Position numbers and translations under genes: made by a program
Notes under the pieces: generated by a model
Seen by the model: only the letters and a program-made list of their open reading frames with translations
Told to the model about the DNA's origin: nothing
Databases searched by the model: none
Shown: positions 1 to 10,186 of the stretch, piece after piece
Layout of the letters: every line of letters begins with the position of its first letter
Position numbering within the stretch: the first letter of the stretch is position 1
NCBI RefSeq assembly: GCF_001610955.1
Contig: NZ_CP014335.1
Coordinates: 2,241,001 to 2,305,000, forward strand
DNA: 64,000 bases
Reading direction: 5' to 3'
From: Geobacillus thermoleovorans
GTDB lineage: Bacteria > Bacillota > Bacilli > Bacillales > Anoxybacillaceae

Positions 1-332
1 ACGCCGGTGATGCCGATGCGAATCGAGCGGCCGACGTGCGGAAGCAGTTCATTGAGCACTTGCTGGGCGAGATCCATATGCCTGGCCGCATTGCTTTCGA
101 CAAGCGTAATCGCCTGCGCCAAAATGGTGCGGTCGCCGGCGAGCACTCCTTGGACGTATTCTTTAACCGATCGTTCTTTTCGCCGCACGAGCCGCTTCGG
201 CGCCGGCGGGCGCTCGGCTTGCACGTACGACGACAGACCATTGCCGTCCGCCCATTCCGGGCGCCGCGGCTGTCCGTCCGAAACTGCGCTCTGGCCGCTT
301 GCCTGTTCCCGCCGTTTCTCTTCGCCGTTCAT
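1..332 (-). CDS. meaB: MeaB-type GTPase, methylmalonyl-CoA mutase chaperone (partial, 3' end outside window)
   Basis: Only the N-terminal ~110 residues are present. They hold a variable charged leader, then a helix with the family pattern [17 protein letters not shown], and they run up to GITGV, the start of the P-loop just beyond the edge. MeaB proteins are G3E-type GTPases that protect and reload adenosylcobalamin-dependent methylmalonyl-CoA mutase. The ATG overlaps the mutB stop by 4 bp (ATGA), so it is translationally coupled as last gene of the mutase operon. The identification rests on the N-terminal motif plus position; the GTPase core cannot be inspected. Confidence 0.85.
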   Translation of the reverse strand, partial: MNGEEKRREQASGQSAVSDGQPRRPEWADGNGLSSYVQAERPPAPKRLVRRKERSVKEYVQGVLAGDRTILAQAITLVESNAARHMDLAQQVLNELLPHVGRSIRIGITG

Positions 333-2527
333 TGGTTCACTTCCTCATAGCCAAGCCGGGCGTAAATTTCATCCAACACTTTTTCCGCCGCTTCCGGAAT
401 GACCGTGCCCGGTCCGAAAATGGCGGCGGCGCCGTGCTCATACAAAAACGCGTAGTCTTGCGGCGGAATGACGCCGCCGACGACGACCAAAATATCATCG
501 CGGCCAAGTTTTTCAAGCTCCTCGACGAGCTGCGGCACAAGCGTTTTATGCCCTCCGGCGAGCGAACTGATGCCGACGGCGTGCACATCGTTTTCGACCG
601 CCTGGCGCGCCGTTTCTTCCGGCGTCTGGAAGAGCGGGCCGATGTCGACGTCAAACCCTAAATCAGCAAACGCCGTGGCGATGACTTTCGCCCCGCGGTC
701 ATGGCCGTCCTGCCCCATTTTCGCGATCAAGATGCGCGGGCGGCGTCCTTCGAGTTCGGCGAACTGCTCAACCCGTCGCTTCACCCGCTCGAGCTGCGCT
801 TCGTTTTTGTATTCCGAGCTGTAAACGCCGCTGATCGAGCGGATGGCGGCGCGATGGCGGCTCGCCACTTTTTCGATCGCGTACGAAATTTCCCCGAGCG
901 TCGCCCGGACGCGCGCCGCTTGGACGGCAAGCTCGAGCAAATTCCCCTCGCCCGTTTCCGCCGCTTTTGTGATGGCGTCAAGCGCCGCTTCGACCTGCTC
1001 GTTGTCGCGCGTCGCCTTTAGCTCGTTCAGCCGCTCGATTTGCCGCTGGCGCACGGCGGTGTTGTCGACTTCCAAAATGTCGATCGGCTCTTCTTTTTCC
1101 GGGCGGTATTTATTGACGCCGATGATCGTTTCCGCTCCTGAATCGATGCGCGCTTGGCGGCGGGCCGCCGCTTCTTCGATGCGCATTTTCGGGATGCCGG
1201 TTTCAATGGCTTTCGCCATCCCGCCTAAGCTTTCGATTTCTTCGATATGCGCCCACGCCCGCTTCATCAACTCGTTCGTCAACGTCTCGACGTAATACGA
1301 ACCGGCCCACGGGTCGATCGTCCGACAAATGCCCGTTTCTTCCTGCAAGTACAGCTGCGTATTGCGGGCGATGCGCGCCGAGAAGTCGGTCGGCAAGGCG
1401 ATCGCTTCATCCAAGGCGTTCGTATGGAGCGACTGCGTATGCCCCATCGCCGCCGCGTGCGCCTCGATGAGCGTGCGCACGACGTTGTTGAACGGATCTT
1501 GCTCGGTCAAGCTCCAGCCCGACGTTTGCGAATGCGTCCTTAGAGCGAGCGATTTTGGATTTTTCGGATTGAACGTTTTCATCATTTTCGCCCACATGAG
1601 GCGCGCCGCCCGCAGTTTCGCCACTTCCATAAAGTAGTTCATGCCGATTGCCCAGAAAAACGACAGCCTCGGCGCGAACGAGTCGATGTCAATGCCGGCT
1701 TTCAAGCCGGTGCGCACGTACTCAAGCCCGTCAGCGAGCGTGTACGCCAGCTCCAAATCGGCCGGCGCCCCGGCTTCTTGCATATGGTAGCCGGAAATGC
1801 TGATGCTGTTGAATTTTGGCATGTATTTGGCCGTATAGGCGAAAATGTCGGCGATGATGCGCATCGACATCTCCGGTGGATAAATGTACGTGTTGCGCAC
1901 CATATATTCTTTCAAAATATCGTTTTGGATCGTGCCGGACAGCTTGTCTTGCGTCACTCCCTGCTCTTCGGCGGTGACGATGTAAAACGCCATAATCGGG
2001 AGCACCGCCCCGTTCATCGTCATCGACACTGACATTTGGTCGAGCGGGATGCCGTCAAACAAAATTTTCATATCGAGCACCGAGTCGATGGCCACCCCCG
2101 CTTTGCCGACGTCGCCGACGACGCGCGGATGGTCGGAGTCATAGCCGCGGTGCGTCGCCAAGTCAAAAGCAACCGACAGCCCTTTTTGCCCCATCGCCAA
2201 GTTGCGCCGGTAAAAGGCGTTGCTCTCCTCGGCGGTCGAAAAGCCGGCGTATTGGCGGATCGTCCACGGCCGCACGACGTACATCGTCGGGTACGGCCCG
2301 CGCAAGTACGGCGGCAAGCCGGGCATATAATCAAGAAAATCGAGCCCATCGATGTCTTCCTTTGTATAAAGCGGCTTCACCGCAATGTGTTCGTTCGTCT
2401 GAAACAACAGCTCATCGATCGACGCTTGCACGCGCCGCTCCACCGCGTCTCTCCACTGTTTCTCATCCACATCGGCCGTTGCGTCGGAAAGCGTCATGTT
2501 GGTAAAATCAACGTACTTCGCCATCAA
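329..2527 (-). CDS. mutB: Methylmalonyl-CoA mutase large (catalytic) subunit
   Basis: 732 residues. This is the alpha subunit of the B12-dependent isomerase that interconverts methylmalonyl-CoA and succinyl-CoA in propionate and branched-chain catabolism. A TIM-barrel substrate domain fills residues ~1-560, with the typical stretch [22 protein letters not shown]-terminal cobalamin-binding Rossmann domain carries the DxHxxG signature (GQDGHDRG), where His supplies the lower axial ligand. Length is normal for the family. The start overlaps the end of mutA by 20 bp and the stop overlaps meaB by 4 bp, indicating one operon. It should link valine/isoleucine breakdown from the neighbouring bkd operon to the TCA cycle (inference). 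Confidence 0.97.
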   Translation of the reverse strand: MMAKYVDFTNMTLSDATADVDEKQWRDAVERRVQASIDELLFQTNEHIAVKPLYTKEDIDGLDFLDYMPGLPPYLRGPYPTMYVVRPWTIRQYAGFSTAEESNAFYRRNLAMGQKGLSVAFDLATHRGYDSDHPRVVGDVGKAGVAIDSVLDMKILFDGIPLDQMSVSMTMNGAVLPIMAFYIVTAEEQGVTQDKLSGTIQNDILKEYMVRNTYIYPPEMSMRIIADIFAYTAKYMPKFNSISISGYHMQEAGAPADLELAYTLADGLEYVRTGLKAGIDIDSFAPRLSFFWAIGMNYFMEVAKLRAARLMWAKMMKTFNPKNPKSLALRTHSQTSGWSLTEQDPFNNVVRTLIEAHAAAMGHTQSLHTNALDEAIALPTDFSARIARNTQLYLQEETGICRTIDPWAGSYYVETLTNELMKRAWAHIEEIESLGGMAKAIETGIPKMRIEEAAARRQARIDSGAETIIGVNKYRPEKEEPIDILEVDNTAVRQRQIERLNELKATRDNEQVEAALDAITKAAETGEGNLLELAVQAARVRATLGEISYAIEKVASRHRAAIRSISGVYSSEYKNEAQLERVKRRVEQFAELEGRRPRILIAKMGQDGHDRGAKVIATAFADLGFDVDIGPLFQTPEETARQAVENDVHAVGISSLAGGHKTLVPQLVEELEKLGRDDILVVVGGVIPPQDYAFLYEHGAAAIFGPGTVIPEAAEKVLDEIYARLGYEEVNQ

Positions 2528-4556
2528 GCGCCACCCCTCTTTCCGTTAGAAACGCCACGATCACATCGTACGCGTTCGAACCGAGATGAATCGATCCGTC
2601 CACGCCCGCGTCCGCGTACGTTCTCTCAAGCTCTTCCGGCGGCTTTCCGGCGACATACAGCTTCGCGTTCGGCTTGGCTTGCTTGAACGCCTCAGCCAAC
2701 GCTGGAACGAACGCCGGGTAATCGTCATCGGCGCCGCACACGATATAATGCGTCCCGTTCGTGTTCCGCACCCATTCGACCGCTTCCGCGACCGAGGCGA
2801 AGCCATCGCTCCGCTCGGCCGCCACCCCGCCGGCCGCAAACAGCCCGGCGATGAAATCGGCGCGCGCTTGATGACGGACAAGCGGCCCGATATTGATCAA
2901 GTGAACGGAAAGCCTGCTTCCTGTGCGTTCGGCATGCTCCTCGGCTGCCTTCCGCAGCTGCTCAAACGGCTCGGCCAAGCGCCATGCCCGAATCGGCGTG
3001 ATGGCAACAACCGCGTTCCCATCGATCAACGCCGCTGCGATCTCCCGAGCGGTTGCTCGACGGCAGGCCGCACGAATCGCCGCTTCCATCCACTTCCCGC
3101 CCGCGAGCGAGGCGCGAATATCGGCCACCCGCTTTTCATCCAGCGGCAGCGCCACGTTCGCTGCGTCTTGCTTCGGTTTTTCGACCGGCGTTTCCTCCAA
3201 ATTGGCGTACACGTTCGTGCCAACGATTTTTTCCTTCCGCGTCTTGACACGATCCAGCCGCCGCTTGGCGACCGCTTCCACTTCCGTCTGCACGAAGCCG
3301 TCTTCGAGCGCCTTCGCCATGCCGCCTTTTTCCTCCACACGCTGGAACAGCTTCCACGCTTCTTCGGCGAGCTTGGCGGTCAACGTTTCCACATAATACG
3401 AGCCGCCCGCCGGATCGATGACGTTCGCCACATGCGCCTCTTCGAGCAAAATGAGCTGCGTGTTGCGGGCGATGCGCCGCGAAAACTCATCAGCGAGTCC
3501 GAGCGCCTCGTCAAACGGCGACACGTGCACGCCATCGGCGCCGCCGACAACGGCCGCAAACGCTTCCGCCGCCGCTCGGAGCATGTTCACATACGGGTCG
3601 TACACCGTTTTCGTAAAGGGCGACGTGCGCACATGCAGCTCGATCCGCCTTGCTGATTCACCGCCGCCAAACGCTTCGATCACTTGCGCAAACAACCGCC
3701 GCGCCGCCCGCAGCTTGGCGATTTCCATGAAAAAGTCGGCTCCGACGGCGAGCGACACTTGCATCCTTGTCGCGATGTCATCAACCGTCAAGCCCCGGTC
3801 CAACCCGGCGCGGATGTACTCGACGGCTGCCGCCAACGAAAACGCGAGCTCCTGCACGGCGTTCGCCCCGCCGTTATGGTACGGCTCGCCGCGCACCAAA
3901 ATCGTGCGAACGGCAGGCATCTGTTCCTTCGCCCACTTCGTTGCTTCCGCCATTTCATCATACAGCCGCTCAAGCGAACACGGGAGCGTCCCCTGCTCCG
4001 CCCACGCTCCGAGCGGATCCATGCCGATCGCGCCCCGTACGCTCGATAGCGGGACGCCCCGTTCCTCTAAATAAGCGGCCAACAGCGCCAAAAACGAAAG
4101 CGACCGCGCCCCGGCGTCCACACGGAGCGAATAGCGGTCCAGCGGCACGCCATCCAACATCGCCGCCACATCATCAACCGACTCGACGGCAAACGGCAGC
4201 CGGCCAAGGGCAAGATGGATTTCCGTCTGCCCCCGCTCCAAGTCGTGCTTCACTGCCTCGTTCCAGTCGGACGGGCTCGCTGCCGAAATCTCCTGGCTCA
4301 CCTTCCACGGCTCGCCCCGATACCCTTCCGGCCGCGCCCCACGCACATAGCGGCCAAAGCCCGGGTACTGCTCAAGCGGGCCGAGCGCCTCCACATCGCG
4401 GCGCGTATAGAGCGGTTTGACCGCAATGTTTTCGTACGTCATCGATACAAGCCGCTCGAGCGGCTTGCCTTTCAGCGACTTTTCCGCTTCCCGCTCCCAC
4501 TCCTCCACCGTCGGAGCCGGAAACGCCGCTTCCTTCATCTTTGCGACATCGCTCAT
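2508..4556 (-). CDS. mutA: Methylmalonyl-CoA mutase small subunit
   Basis: 682 residues from the chosen ATG ([13 protein letters not shown]). The reading frame stays open 16 codons further, but a good ribosome site (AAGGGGG) lies 7 nt before this ATG. The protein is homologous along its length to MutB, but its B12 domain has lost the DxHxxG motif, the known state of the structural, non-catalytic beta subunit. It is the first gene of the mutA-mutB-meaB operon and has its own sigma-A-like promoter at 4688-4716. Confidence 0.95.
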   Translation of the reverse strand: MSDVAKMKEAAFPAPTVEEWEREAEKSLKGKPLERLVSMTYENIAVKPLYTRRDVEALGPLEQYPGFGRYVRGARPEGYRGEPWKVSQEISAASPSDWNEAVKHDLERGQTEIHLALGRLPFAVESVDDVAAMLDGVPLDRYSLRVDAGARSLSFLALLAAYLEERGVPLSSVRGAIGMDPLGAWAEQGTLPCSLERLYDEMAEATKWAKEQMPAVRTILVRGEPYHNGGANAVQELAFSLAAAVEYIRAGLDRGLTVDDIATRMQVSLAVGADFFMEIAKLRAARRLFAQVIEAFGGGESARRIELHVRTSPFTKTVYDPYVNMLRAAAEAFAAVVGGADGVHVSPFDEALGLADEFSRRIARNTQLILLEEAHVANVIDPAGGSYYVETLTAKLAEEAWKLFQRVEEKGGMAKALEDGFVQTEVEAVAKRRLDRVKTRKEKIVGTNVYANLEETPVEKPKQDAANVALPLDEKRVADIRASLAGGKWMEAAIRAACRRATAREIAAALIDGNAVVAITPIRAWRLAEPFEQLRKAAEEHAERTGSRLSVHLINIGPLVRHQARADFIAGLFAAGGVAAERSDGFASVAEAVEWVRNTNGTHYIVCGADDDYPAFVPALAEAFKQAKPNAKLYVAGKPPEELERTYADAGVDGSIHLGSNAYDVIVAFLTERGVALDGEVR

Positions 4557-4639
4557 TCCGATCCCCCTTTGCCTTCCAGACATAAGAAACCGCTTTCTTT
4601 TCAAGCCGCACCTTTCCCTCTCGAACCCGTCTGCTCAGA

Positions 4640-4716
4640 ACGAAGCGCTGATGACGCTTCGTGTGGGAAAAAACGGTTTCTATGTTTATTGTAGTACATC
4701 GGCCGCGTTTGGGCAA
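4640..4716 (-). promoter_or_regulatory. mutA promoter and leader hairpin
   Basis: On the minus strand a -35 TTGCCC (4711-4716) and -10 TACAAT (4688-4693) are separated by 17 bp. About 25-45 nt downstream an inverted repeat (ACGAAGCG / CGCTTCGT, 4640-4662) would form a hairpin in the leader. The promoter match is good; the hairpin's role is unknown. Confidence 0.6.
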
Positions 4717-4795
4717 TGAACAAAAAGGCAAACAACTTGCTGATGCCACCATTTCGCCATGAAATGGAAAACAAAGCGGTCAAAAAAAAACATGA

Positions 4796-4891
4796 ACGAT
4801 CCCGAAATGGCTCGATGACTTGGCGAAACAACACCATCTCAACGATTCACAAATCCTCCAAGAAGCCCTGAAAAAACATGAAAGGAAGAGG
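4796..4891 (+). pseudogene. Remnant of a HicB-like ribbon-helix-helix antitoxin
   Basis: The + strand frame from 4796 reads TIPKWLDDLAKQHHLNDSQ followed by ILQEALKK. This closely matches the C-terminal ribbon-helix-helix DNA-binding domain of HicB-type antitoxins (pattern IPkWLddLA..NxSqxLqeALk). A stop codon sits immediately upstream in frame and there is no start or N-terminal domain, so only a fragment survives. No HicA toxin is visible. Assignment is by pattern only. Confidence 0.45.
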
Positions 4892-4973
4892 GCGTTGTTG
4901 CATGCTCTCTTGGACGATGCTCCCTCGTCCCCCTCCAAATCACCGCTTAGCGAAAATCTCAACTGCCATTTAT

Positions 4974-5558
4974 TCATTGGAAAATGTTTCGCAAATCGAT
5001 CACGAAATCCTTCAATACATGAACCAAAACGGCGTCATCCCGGTTGTACACTCCATGAAGTTCCAATCTTCCTGTTTTTCCGCGCAAATACACTTCCACC
5101 ACTTGATTCGCCGGGTCAACAATCCAATATTCCTTCACCCCGGCCCGCTCGTACGCGATCCGTTTGTCCATCCGGTCGATTTTGGCCGTGGCGGGGGACA
5201 AGATCTCGACGACCAAATCCGGAGCCCCGACAATGCGGTTTTTTTGAATTTTGTTTTTGTCGCAGATGACGACAAGATCGGGGCATACCCAGTTTCGGAC
5301 GTTTTCATCCATCCATCCCTTTCGATGATCTTCGAAAAGATACACATCGATCGGGGCGGCCAACACGCGGCAATCCTTCCCACGAAGATGCATCCCGAAT
5401 TCAATGGAAAGTTGGAGCGAAACTGATTGATGTTCCGGTGTCGGCGACGGCGCCACGCTAATGATGTTCCCGTCCAAGACCTCGCACCGTTTTCCTTCCG
5501 GCCATGTCGCATACTCTTTGTAGGTCATAGGGGCCTGTTCCTTTTCTGGTGAACCCAT
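4974..5558 (-). CDS. Uma2 family (DUF820) endonuclease-like protein
   Basis: 194 residues from the ATG at 5558 (MGSPEKEQAPMTYKEY); the frame extends 14 codons further upstream. It carries the PD-(D/E)xK-fold signature of the Uma2/DUF820 family: E-V-L-D-G-N near residue 28, CPDLVVICDKNK, and APDLVVEILSPATAKIDRMDKR followed by Y...GVKEYWIVDP. Families of this type occur widely in thermophiles and cyanobacteria, often linked to mobile DNA; the cellular role is not established. It stands alone beside a decayed antitoxin fragment. Confidence 0.85.
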   Translation of the reverse strand: MGSPEKEQAPMTYKEYATWPEGKRCEVLDGNIISVAPSPTPEHQSVSLQLSIEFGMHLRGKDCRVLAAPIDVYLFEDHRKGWMDENVRNWVCPDLVVICDKNKIQKNRIVGAPDLVVEILSPATAKIDRMDKRIAYERAGVKEYWIVDPANQVVEVYLRGKTGRLELHGVYNRDDAVLVHVLKDFVIDLRNIFQ

Positions 5559-5624
5559 ATCCTCCACCTGCCTCCTAATTTTATATTGATTATACATCAT
5601 CCATTCCTGTGTCTTGAACGATGT

Positions 5625-7031
5625 TTATTCCTCTTCCCGAACGAGCGGCAGGCGGACGAATACGGTCATCCCGCGTCCAAGGTCGCTGTCGAACCAAATC
5701 GCGCCGTCATGAAGAGAGACGATTTGTTTGACGATGGCAAGCCCCAAGCCGGTGCCGCCTTCTTTGCGGGTGCGGGCGCGGTCGACGCGGAAAAAGCGCT
5801 GGCCGAGAAGCGGGAGCTGGTCTTTCGGAATGCCTTTTCCCGTGTCTTGGATGACAAGCTCGCCTTCCGCTTCCGACAAGCGGGAAAGCCGCACCGTCAC
5901 CGCGCCGCCTTCCGGGGTGTAGCGGATGGCGTTGTCAAGCAAGTTGCGCACGACTTGTTCGAGCCGGTCGGCGTCGCCGTTGACGATGATGTCATAGTCC
6001 AACTCGCACGCCAACTCGATCCGCTTTTGCGAGGCGATCGGTTCGTACGTGGCGATGACATCTTCGATCACTTGGGCAAACGCCACCGGCGCGCGCTCGA
6101 GCGGCACGCTTTGCCCTTCAAGGCGCGCCAGGTCAAGAAGATCGCGCACCAGCCGCTCCATCCGCTCCGTTTCGCGGTGGATAAGGCGAAGGTACGCCTT
6201 TTCTTCTTCCTTCGTTTTCGCGAGGCCAGCAAGGAGTGCTTCGCTGTATCCTTTCATATAGCTGAGCGGCGTGCGCAGCTCATGCGAGACGTTCGCTAAG
6301 AACTCGCGTTTCCGCTCGTCTTCTTTAGCAATGGCGTCCGCCATTTGGTTGAACGCCTCCGCCAGGCGGCCGATTTCATCATCGCTCCGCACGGGGATGT
6401 CCGCTTCGTAGCGTCCTTCCGCCATGCGTTCTGCCGCTTGTTCCATCGCTTGGAGCGGCTCGGTCATCTGCCGCACCATCCGTCGGCCGACAACCAAAAG
6501 CGCGGCGGCGAATATGGCGGCCAACGGCCAAAACGCGGCGGCCGCCCGCTTCGTTGCTTCCTGAACGTCGGCTAACGGCAAATACAAGTAAATCGCTCCT
6601 TCAAGCCGCTTGCCGTCCAAAAGCGGAACGACGACCGCCATCACGCGGCGTCCGAACCGCTTTTCGTATCCCGTTTTGACAACAGGCTTCCCGGCTAACA
6701 ATGTTTCCCGGTCGCGGCCGCTGACTAACGCGTCATAGTGGACCGGAAACGGAAAGCAGGCGCTCAGTTCGCGCGGGTTGTCGATCAACAAGATCGTGGC
6801 CGTTGATTTTTCGTCATACCATTCGATTTGACGGCGATATGCCTCCGTCACCGCCCCGCCGCGATAGTCGCGGGCGAGGCTCGTCCCTTCCGCGATCAAC
6901 GTTCGCTCAACTTCTTTCATGTACACCGTCCGGTAAAAATAATTCAGAAGGCCAAAGGAAAACGCCAGCGTCGCCACGACCGCGGCGCCGATCGCCAGCC
7001 ATAGTTTTTGTCCTAACCGAAGCCGTTTCAT
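5625..7031 (-). CDS. Two-component sensor histidine kinase
   Basis: 468 residues from the second ATG, which sits 6 nt after GAGGG; an ATG two codons earlier overlaps the regulator stop (ATGA). An N-terminal membrane segment (residues ~10-30), an extracytoplasmic sensor loop, a second membrane segment (~165-185) and a HAMP linker come first. The H-box FLANVSHELRTPLS carries the phospho-acceptor His. N, G1 (DTGKGIP), F and G2 (GGTGLGLAI) boxes follow. It is coupled to the response regulator, so the two form one signalling pair. The input is unknown; the linked beta-propeller lipoprotein may be part of it (inference). Confidence 0.93.
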   Translation of the reverse strand: MKRLRLGQKLWLAIGAAVVATLAFSFGLLNYFYRTVYMKEVERTLIAEGTSLARDYRGGAVTEAYRRQIEWYDEKSTATILLIDNPRELSACFPFPVHYDALVSGRDRETLLAGKPVVKTGYEKRFGRRVMAVVVPLLDGKRLEGAIYLYLPLADVQEATKRAAAAFWPLAAIFAAALLVVGRRMVRQMTEPLQAMEQAAERMAEGRYEADIPVRSDDEIGRLAEAFNQMADAIAKEDERKREFLANVSHELRTPLSYMKGYSEALLAGLAKTKEEEKAYLRLIHRETERMERLVRDLLDLARLEGQSVPLERAPVAFAQVIEDVIATYEPIASQKRIELACELDYDIIVNGDADRLEQVVRNLLDNAIRYTPEGGAVTVRLSRLSEAEGELVIQDTGKGIPKDQLPLLGQRFFRVDRARTRKEGGTGLGLAIVKQIVSLHDGAIWFDSDLGRGMTVFVRLPLVREEE

Positions 7032-7033
7032 GT

Positions 7034-7708
7034 TCATCCCTCAAACTTGTAGCCGATGCCCCATACGGTTTGGATGTGGCGGGCGGCGTCTTTCAGCTTC
7101 ATGCGCAGCGTTTTCACATGCGTATCGACCGTGCGGGCGTTTCCTGTATAATCATATCCCCACACTTTGACGAGCAAATCGTCGCGGCTGAACACCTGGC
7201 CGCGGTGTTTTGCCAAAAACAGCAGCAGCTCAAACTCCTTCAACGTCAGCTTCACCGCCTCGCCGCCAACGGTCACGGTTCGTCCTTTTTCGTCGATGGC
7301 AAGGTCGCCAAATTGCAGCCGGCCGTCATTCTCGCGGACGCGCTGCACCCGGCGCAACACCGCCTCAAGGCGGGCGATGAGCTCTCCTGGGCTGAACGGT
7401 TTGACGATGTAATCGTCGCCGCCAAGCTTCAATCCTTTCACTTTATCCCATTCTTCGCCAAGCGCGGTCAAAAACAAAATCGGCACGTCCGACTGCTCGC
7501 GGATGCGGGCGCAGACGGCGAATCCGTCCTGTTTTGGCATCATGACGTCCAACAGCACGGCATCAACCGGATGTTGCGAAAGCAGCACCAGCGCTTCTTC
7601 CCCGTCCCCTGCTTCGAGGCAGCGAAAGCCGGCGTTTTCCAAATACATGCCAACGAGCAGGCGCATTTCTTCTTCATCATCGACGATTAAAACGGTTCGT
7701 TCGCTCAT
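7034..7708 (-). CDS. OmpR/PhoB family response regulator
   Basis: 224 residues from the ATG at 7708, which has a GGGAGGG ribosome site. The receiver domain has the acidic pocket DDEEEM, phospho-acceptor Asp in DAVLLDVMMPKQDG, Thr in LFLTAL and Lys in IVKPFSP. A C-terminal winged helix of the OmpR class follows, ending in HVKTLRMKLKD..IQTVWGIGYKFEG. Its start overlaps the lipoprotein stop by 4 bp and its stop overlaps the kinase start, so the three genes are translationally coupled. Confidence 0.95.
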   Translation of the reverse strand: MSERTVLIVDDEEEMRLLVGMYLENAGFRCLEAGDGEEALVLLSQHPVDAVLLDVMMPKQDGFAVCARIREQSDVPILFLTALGEEWDKVKGLKLGGDDYIVKPFSPGELIARLEAVLRRVQRVRENDGRLQFGDLAIDEKGRTVTVGGEAVKLTLKEFELLLFLAKHRGQVFSRDDLLVKVWGYDYTGNARTVDTHVKTLRMKLKDAARHIQTVWGIGYKFEG

Positions 7709-8682
7709 GTTCGTCCCTCCCGAATGAATAGCTGCAGCGGGCCGTCTCCCGTCTTCCAACGGGCGAGCGGACGCAGCATCGCCTCATCGACCACGATGAT
7801 TTCATCGCTGTCATAACTCGCAATATACAAACGGCTTCCTGCCGCTTCCATGGCAAACGGATTGGCGCCGACAGACGCCGAAGCGAGCTGTTTTCCTTCT
7901 TTTGAAAACTGATAGATCGTGTTCGAACCGTGGCTTAGCACAAACACGCCGCGGCCTGTTTCGACAAAATCAACCGGCATGACCGGGGCGGCAATCGTCC
8001 GCAACAAGCGGCCGTCTTGAAGCGAATAGACGTGAACATTCTTCTCCACCTTGTTTCCGCTTCCATGTCCGCCGACCCACAGCTCCCCTTGCCGCTCGCG
8101 CATCAATCCGCCTAACGCCATCTTCGGCACAGAAAATGAGCGAATGACACGGAGGCGGCTCGTATCAATGACAAAGGCGCGGCCGTCTTGAAAGTCGATG
8201 GCATACAGCTCCGTTTCCTGGCGATTGACAAGCAGCGTCATCGGGGAGCGTCCGACCGAAAGGCGGGCGATCTCTTTCCCGTCCCGGCTCACAACGCGCA
8301 CCGCGTGATGGGTGCTGTCGCCAAAAAACCACGTGCGGCCATCCGGAGATGGAGCAGCGCTCACAATGCCGCTTCCTATTTTCCATTCGCCAAGCAGCTT
8401 CCCGGTCGCGAGATCGTACCGATAGACGCCGTCAAGATCCCGCCCGTACAAAAGAAGCGTCCGGCCGTCCGAGCTCAACGCCCCGCCTTGAAACGGTTCG
8501 TTGATGTTCCAACGGGCGATCTTGCCGCCATTTTCCGCGTTCAAAAAGGTGACCGTTTCCGCTTTGACATCGAGGCTGATGACGACAGAAAGCGAATCGG
8601 CCACCGGGGGAAACGACGGATTGGCGCAGCCGCTTAGCAGAAAGAAGCAACACAACAGCATCCATACGCTCGCTCGTTTCAT
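7705..8682 (-). CDS. Beta-propeller (YVTN-type) lipoprotein
   Basis: 325 residues starting MKRASVWMLLCCFFLLSGCANPS, a lipoprotein signal peptide with lipobox LSGC, so the mature protein should be anchored outside the membrane. The rest is a run of repeated ~40-residue blades (for example AENGGKIARWNI, ATGKLLGEWKIG, KQLASASVGANPFAMEAAG, SRLYIASYDSDEIIVVD) typical of seven-bladed YVTN/surface-antigen propellers. It is first gene of an operon with a response regulator and a sensor kinase and overlaps the regulator by 4 bp. A sensing accessory role is plausible but unproven. Confidence 0.85.
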   Translation of the reverse strand: MKRASVWMLLCCFFLLSGCANPSFPPVADSLSVVISLDVKAETVTFLNAENGGKIARWNINEPFQGGALSSDGRTLLLYGRDLDGVYRYDLATGKLLGEWKIGSGIVSAAPSPDGRTWFFGDSTHHAVRVVSRDGKEIARLSVGRSPMTLLVNRQETELYAIDFQDGRAFVIDTSRLRVIRSFSVPKMALGGLMRERQGELWVGGHGSGNKVEKNVHVYSLQDGRLLRTIAAPVMPVDFVETGRGVFVLSHGSNTIYQFSKEGKQLASASVGANPFAMEAAGSRLYIASYDSDEIIVVDEAMLRPLARWKTGDGPLQLFIREGRT

Positions 8683-8718
8683 CTCGTTTTTCTCCTTCGC
8701 ACGTTCGTTTCTGTCCTC

Positions 8719-8738
8719 ATTATACATCACATTTGTGA
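8719..8738 (-). promoter_or_regulatory. Promoter -10 and operator-like palindrome before the lipoprotein-regulator-kinase operon
   Basis: On the minus strand a consensus -10 TATAAT (8719-8724) lies ~35 nt before the gene. Directly upstream is TCACA-AA-TGTGA (8727-8738), in the spacer where a regulator could bind. No good -35 is visible at standard spacing. Confidence 0.4.
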
Positions 8739-8762
8739 AAGAAGTTTGAAATCGCGCCACGC

Positions 8763-8796
8763 AAAAACCCCCACCGCCAACCGATGGCGATGGGGG
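8763..8796 (-). terminator. Terminator of the bkd operon
   Basis: CCCCCATCGCCA pairs with TGGCGGTGGGGG (one G-U) on the minus strand, followed by TTTTTG. It lies just after the bkdB stop at 8802. Confidence 0.85.
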
Positions 8797-8801
8797 AATC
8801 G

Positions 8802-10145
8802 TTAATAAATCGGCGTGTTGTCTTTGTTCATGTTTTCCAAAATCGCTTTGACGCGGGCGAGGAAGCGGCCGCAAATGAGGCCGTCCAAGACGCGGTGGTC
8901 GAGCGACAAACATAAGTTGACCATGTCGCGGATGGCGATCATGCCGTTTTTGACGACCGGACGTTTGACGATCGTTTCCACTTGCAAAATGGCCGCTTGC
9001 GGGTAGTTGATAATGCCCATCGACTGCACCGAGCCGAACGCGCCGGTGTTGTTGACGGTGAACGTGCCGCCCTGCATGTCTTCCGGGCGCAGTTTGCCGG
9101 CGCGCGTTTTTGCCGCCAGTTCAGCGATTTCGCGGGCGATGCCTTTGATCGTTTTTTCATCGGCGTGCTTGATGACGGGCACGAACAAGGCGTCATCCGT
9201 CGCGACAGCGATGGATATGTTGATGTCCTTGCGCTGAATGATCTTATCGCCCGCCCACACTGAGTTCAACTGCGGGAATTCTTTCAGCGCTTGGGCGACC
9301 GCCTTGACGAAGAAGGCGAAATACGTCAAATTGAAGCCTTCACGCCGCCTGAACTCGTCTTTGATGGCATCGCGGTAGGCGACAAGATCGGTGACGTCGA
9401 CTTCGACCATCGTCCAAGCGTGCGGCGCTTCGTGTTTGCTGCGGAGCATGTTCGCCGCAATCGCCTTGCGCACCGGGGTGACCGGAATTTCGATGTCGCC
9501 CGCTCCGGCTTCGACGTTCGGGGCCGCTGGTTTGATCGGCGCTGCCTGCGGCGCGGTTGGCGCGGCCGCGGCAGACGGTTGAACGGTTGCGGCGGCTGTG
9601 GCCGGTTGTTCCGTTCTCGGTTCCGCTTTTGGCGCGGCTTGTTCCGCCGCCGGTGCCGCTCCCGCTTTCGGAATTTGTCCAGACTCAATGAGCTTCAGCA
9701 AATCTTTGCGCGTCACCCGCCCGCCAAGGCCGGTGCCTTCGACTTGTTCGAGGTCAATGCCGTGTTCCTGAGCCAAGCGGAGCACGGCCGGCGAATAGCG
9801 GCCGTTGTTTGCCCGGCCGGCCTTTTTCGGAGCGGCTGGCTTGGCGTTGTCTTCTGCTTTCGGCGCTTCATCCGCCGGCTTCGCTTCCGAAGCCGGTGCA
9901 GCGCCTTCGACTTCGATCGTGCAAATCGGCGCGCCGACTGGGAGCGTCTCCCCTTCTTTGGCGATCAGCTCGCGGATGACGCCGGCAAACGACGACGGAA
10001 TTTCCGCGCTCACTTTATCGGTAATGACTTCAGCGATCGGGTCGTATTTGTTCACTTTGTCGCCCGGGGAAACGAGCCATTTGCTGATCGTGCCTTCCGT
10101 GACGCTTTCCCCGAGCTGAGGCATCGTCAATTGTTCGATGGCCAC
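8802..10145 (-). CDS. bkdB: Branched-chain 2-oxoacid dehydrogenase E2 (dihydrolipoyl acyltransferase)
   Basis: 447 residues. An N-terminal lipoyl domain has the modified Lys in ITDKVSAEIPS. A Pro/Ala-rich linker follows, then the E1/E3-binding domain (RYSPAVLRLAQEHGIDLEQV then GTGLGGRVTRKDLLKL), a second Ala/Pro-rich swinging linker, and the catalytic domain ending in LDHRVLDGLICGRFL with the HxxxDG active site. E2 forms the core of the complex that converts branched-chain keto acids to acyl-CoAs, precursors of branched fatty acids. It is the last gene of the operon, separated from bkdAB by 177 bp of stem-loops. Confidence 0.96.
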   Translation of the reverse strand: MAIEQLTMPQLGESVTEGTISKWLVSPGDKVNKYDPIAEVITDKVSAEIPSSFAGVIRELIAKEGETLPVGAPICTIEVEGAAPASEAKPADEAPKAEDNAKPAAPKKAGRANNGRYSPAVLRLAQEHGIDLEQVEGTGLGGRVTRKDLLKLIESGQIPKAGAAPAAEQAAPKAEPRTEQPATAAATVQPSAAAAPTAPQAAPIKPAAPNVEAGAGDIEIPVTPVRKAIAANMLRSKHEAPHAWTMVEVDVTDLVAYRDAIKDEFRRREGFNLTYFAFFVKAVAQALKEFPQLNSVWAGDKIIQRKDINISIAVATDDALFVPVIKHADEKTIKGIAREIAELAAKTRAGKLRPEDMQGGTFTVNNTGAFGSVQSMGIINYPQAAILQVETIVKRPVVKNGMIAIRDMVNLCLSLDHRVLDGLICGRFLARVKAILENMNKDNTPIY

Positions 10146-10186
10146 ATCGATACCCTCCTATCTCTGTTGCAATATCTTTGCCGTGA

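Noticed and set aside
2586..3656. 356-codon + strand open frame opposite mutA
   Set aside because: Arg/His-rich translation with no recognised domain, wholly antisense to a clear mutase gene; a by-product of GC-rich codon use.
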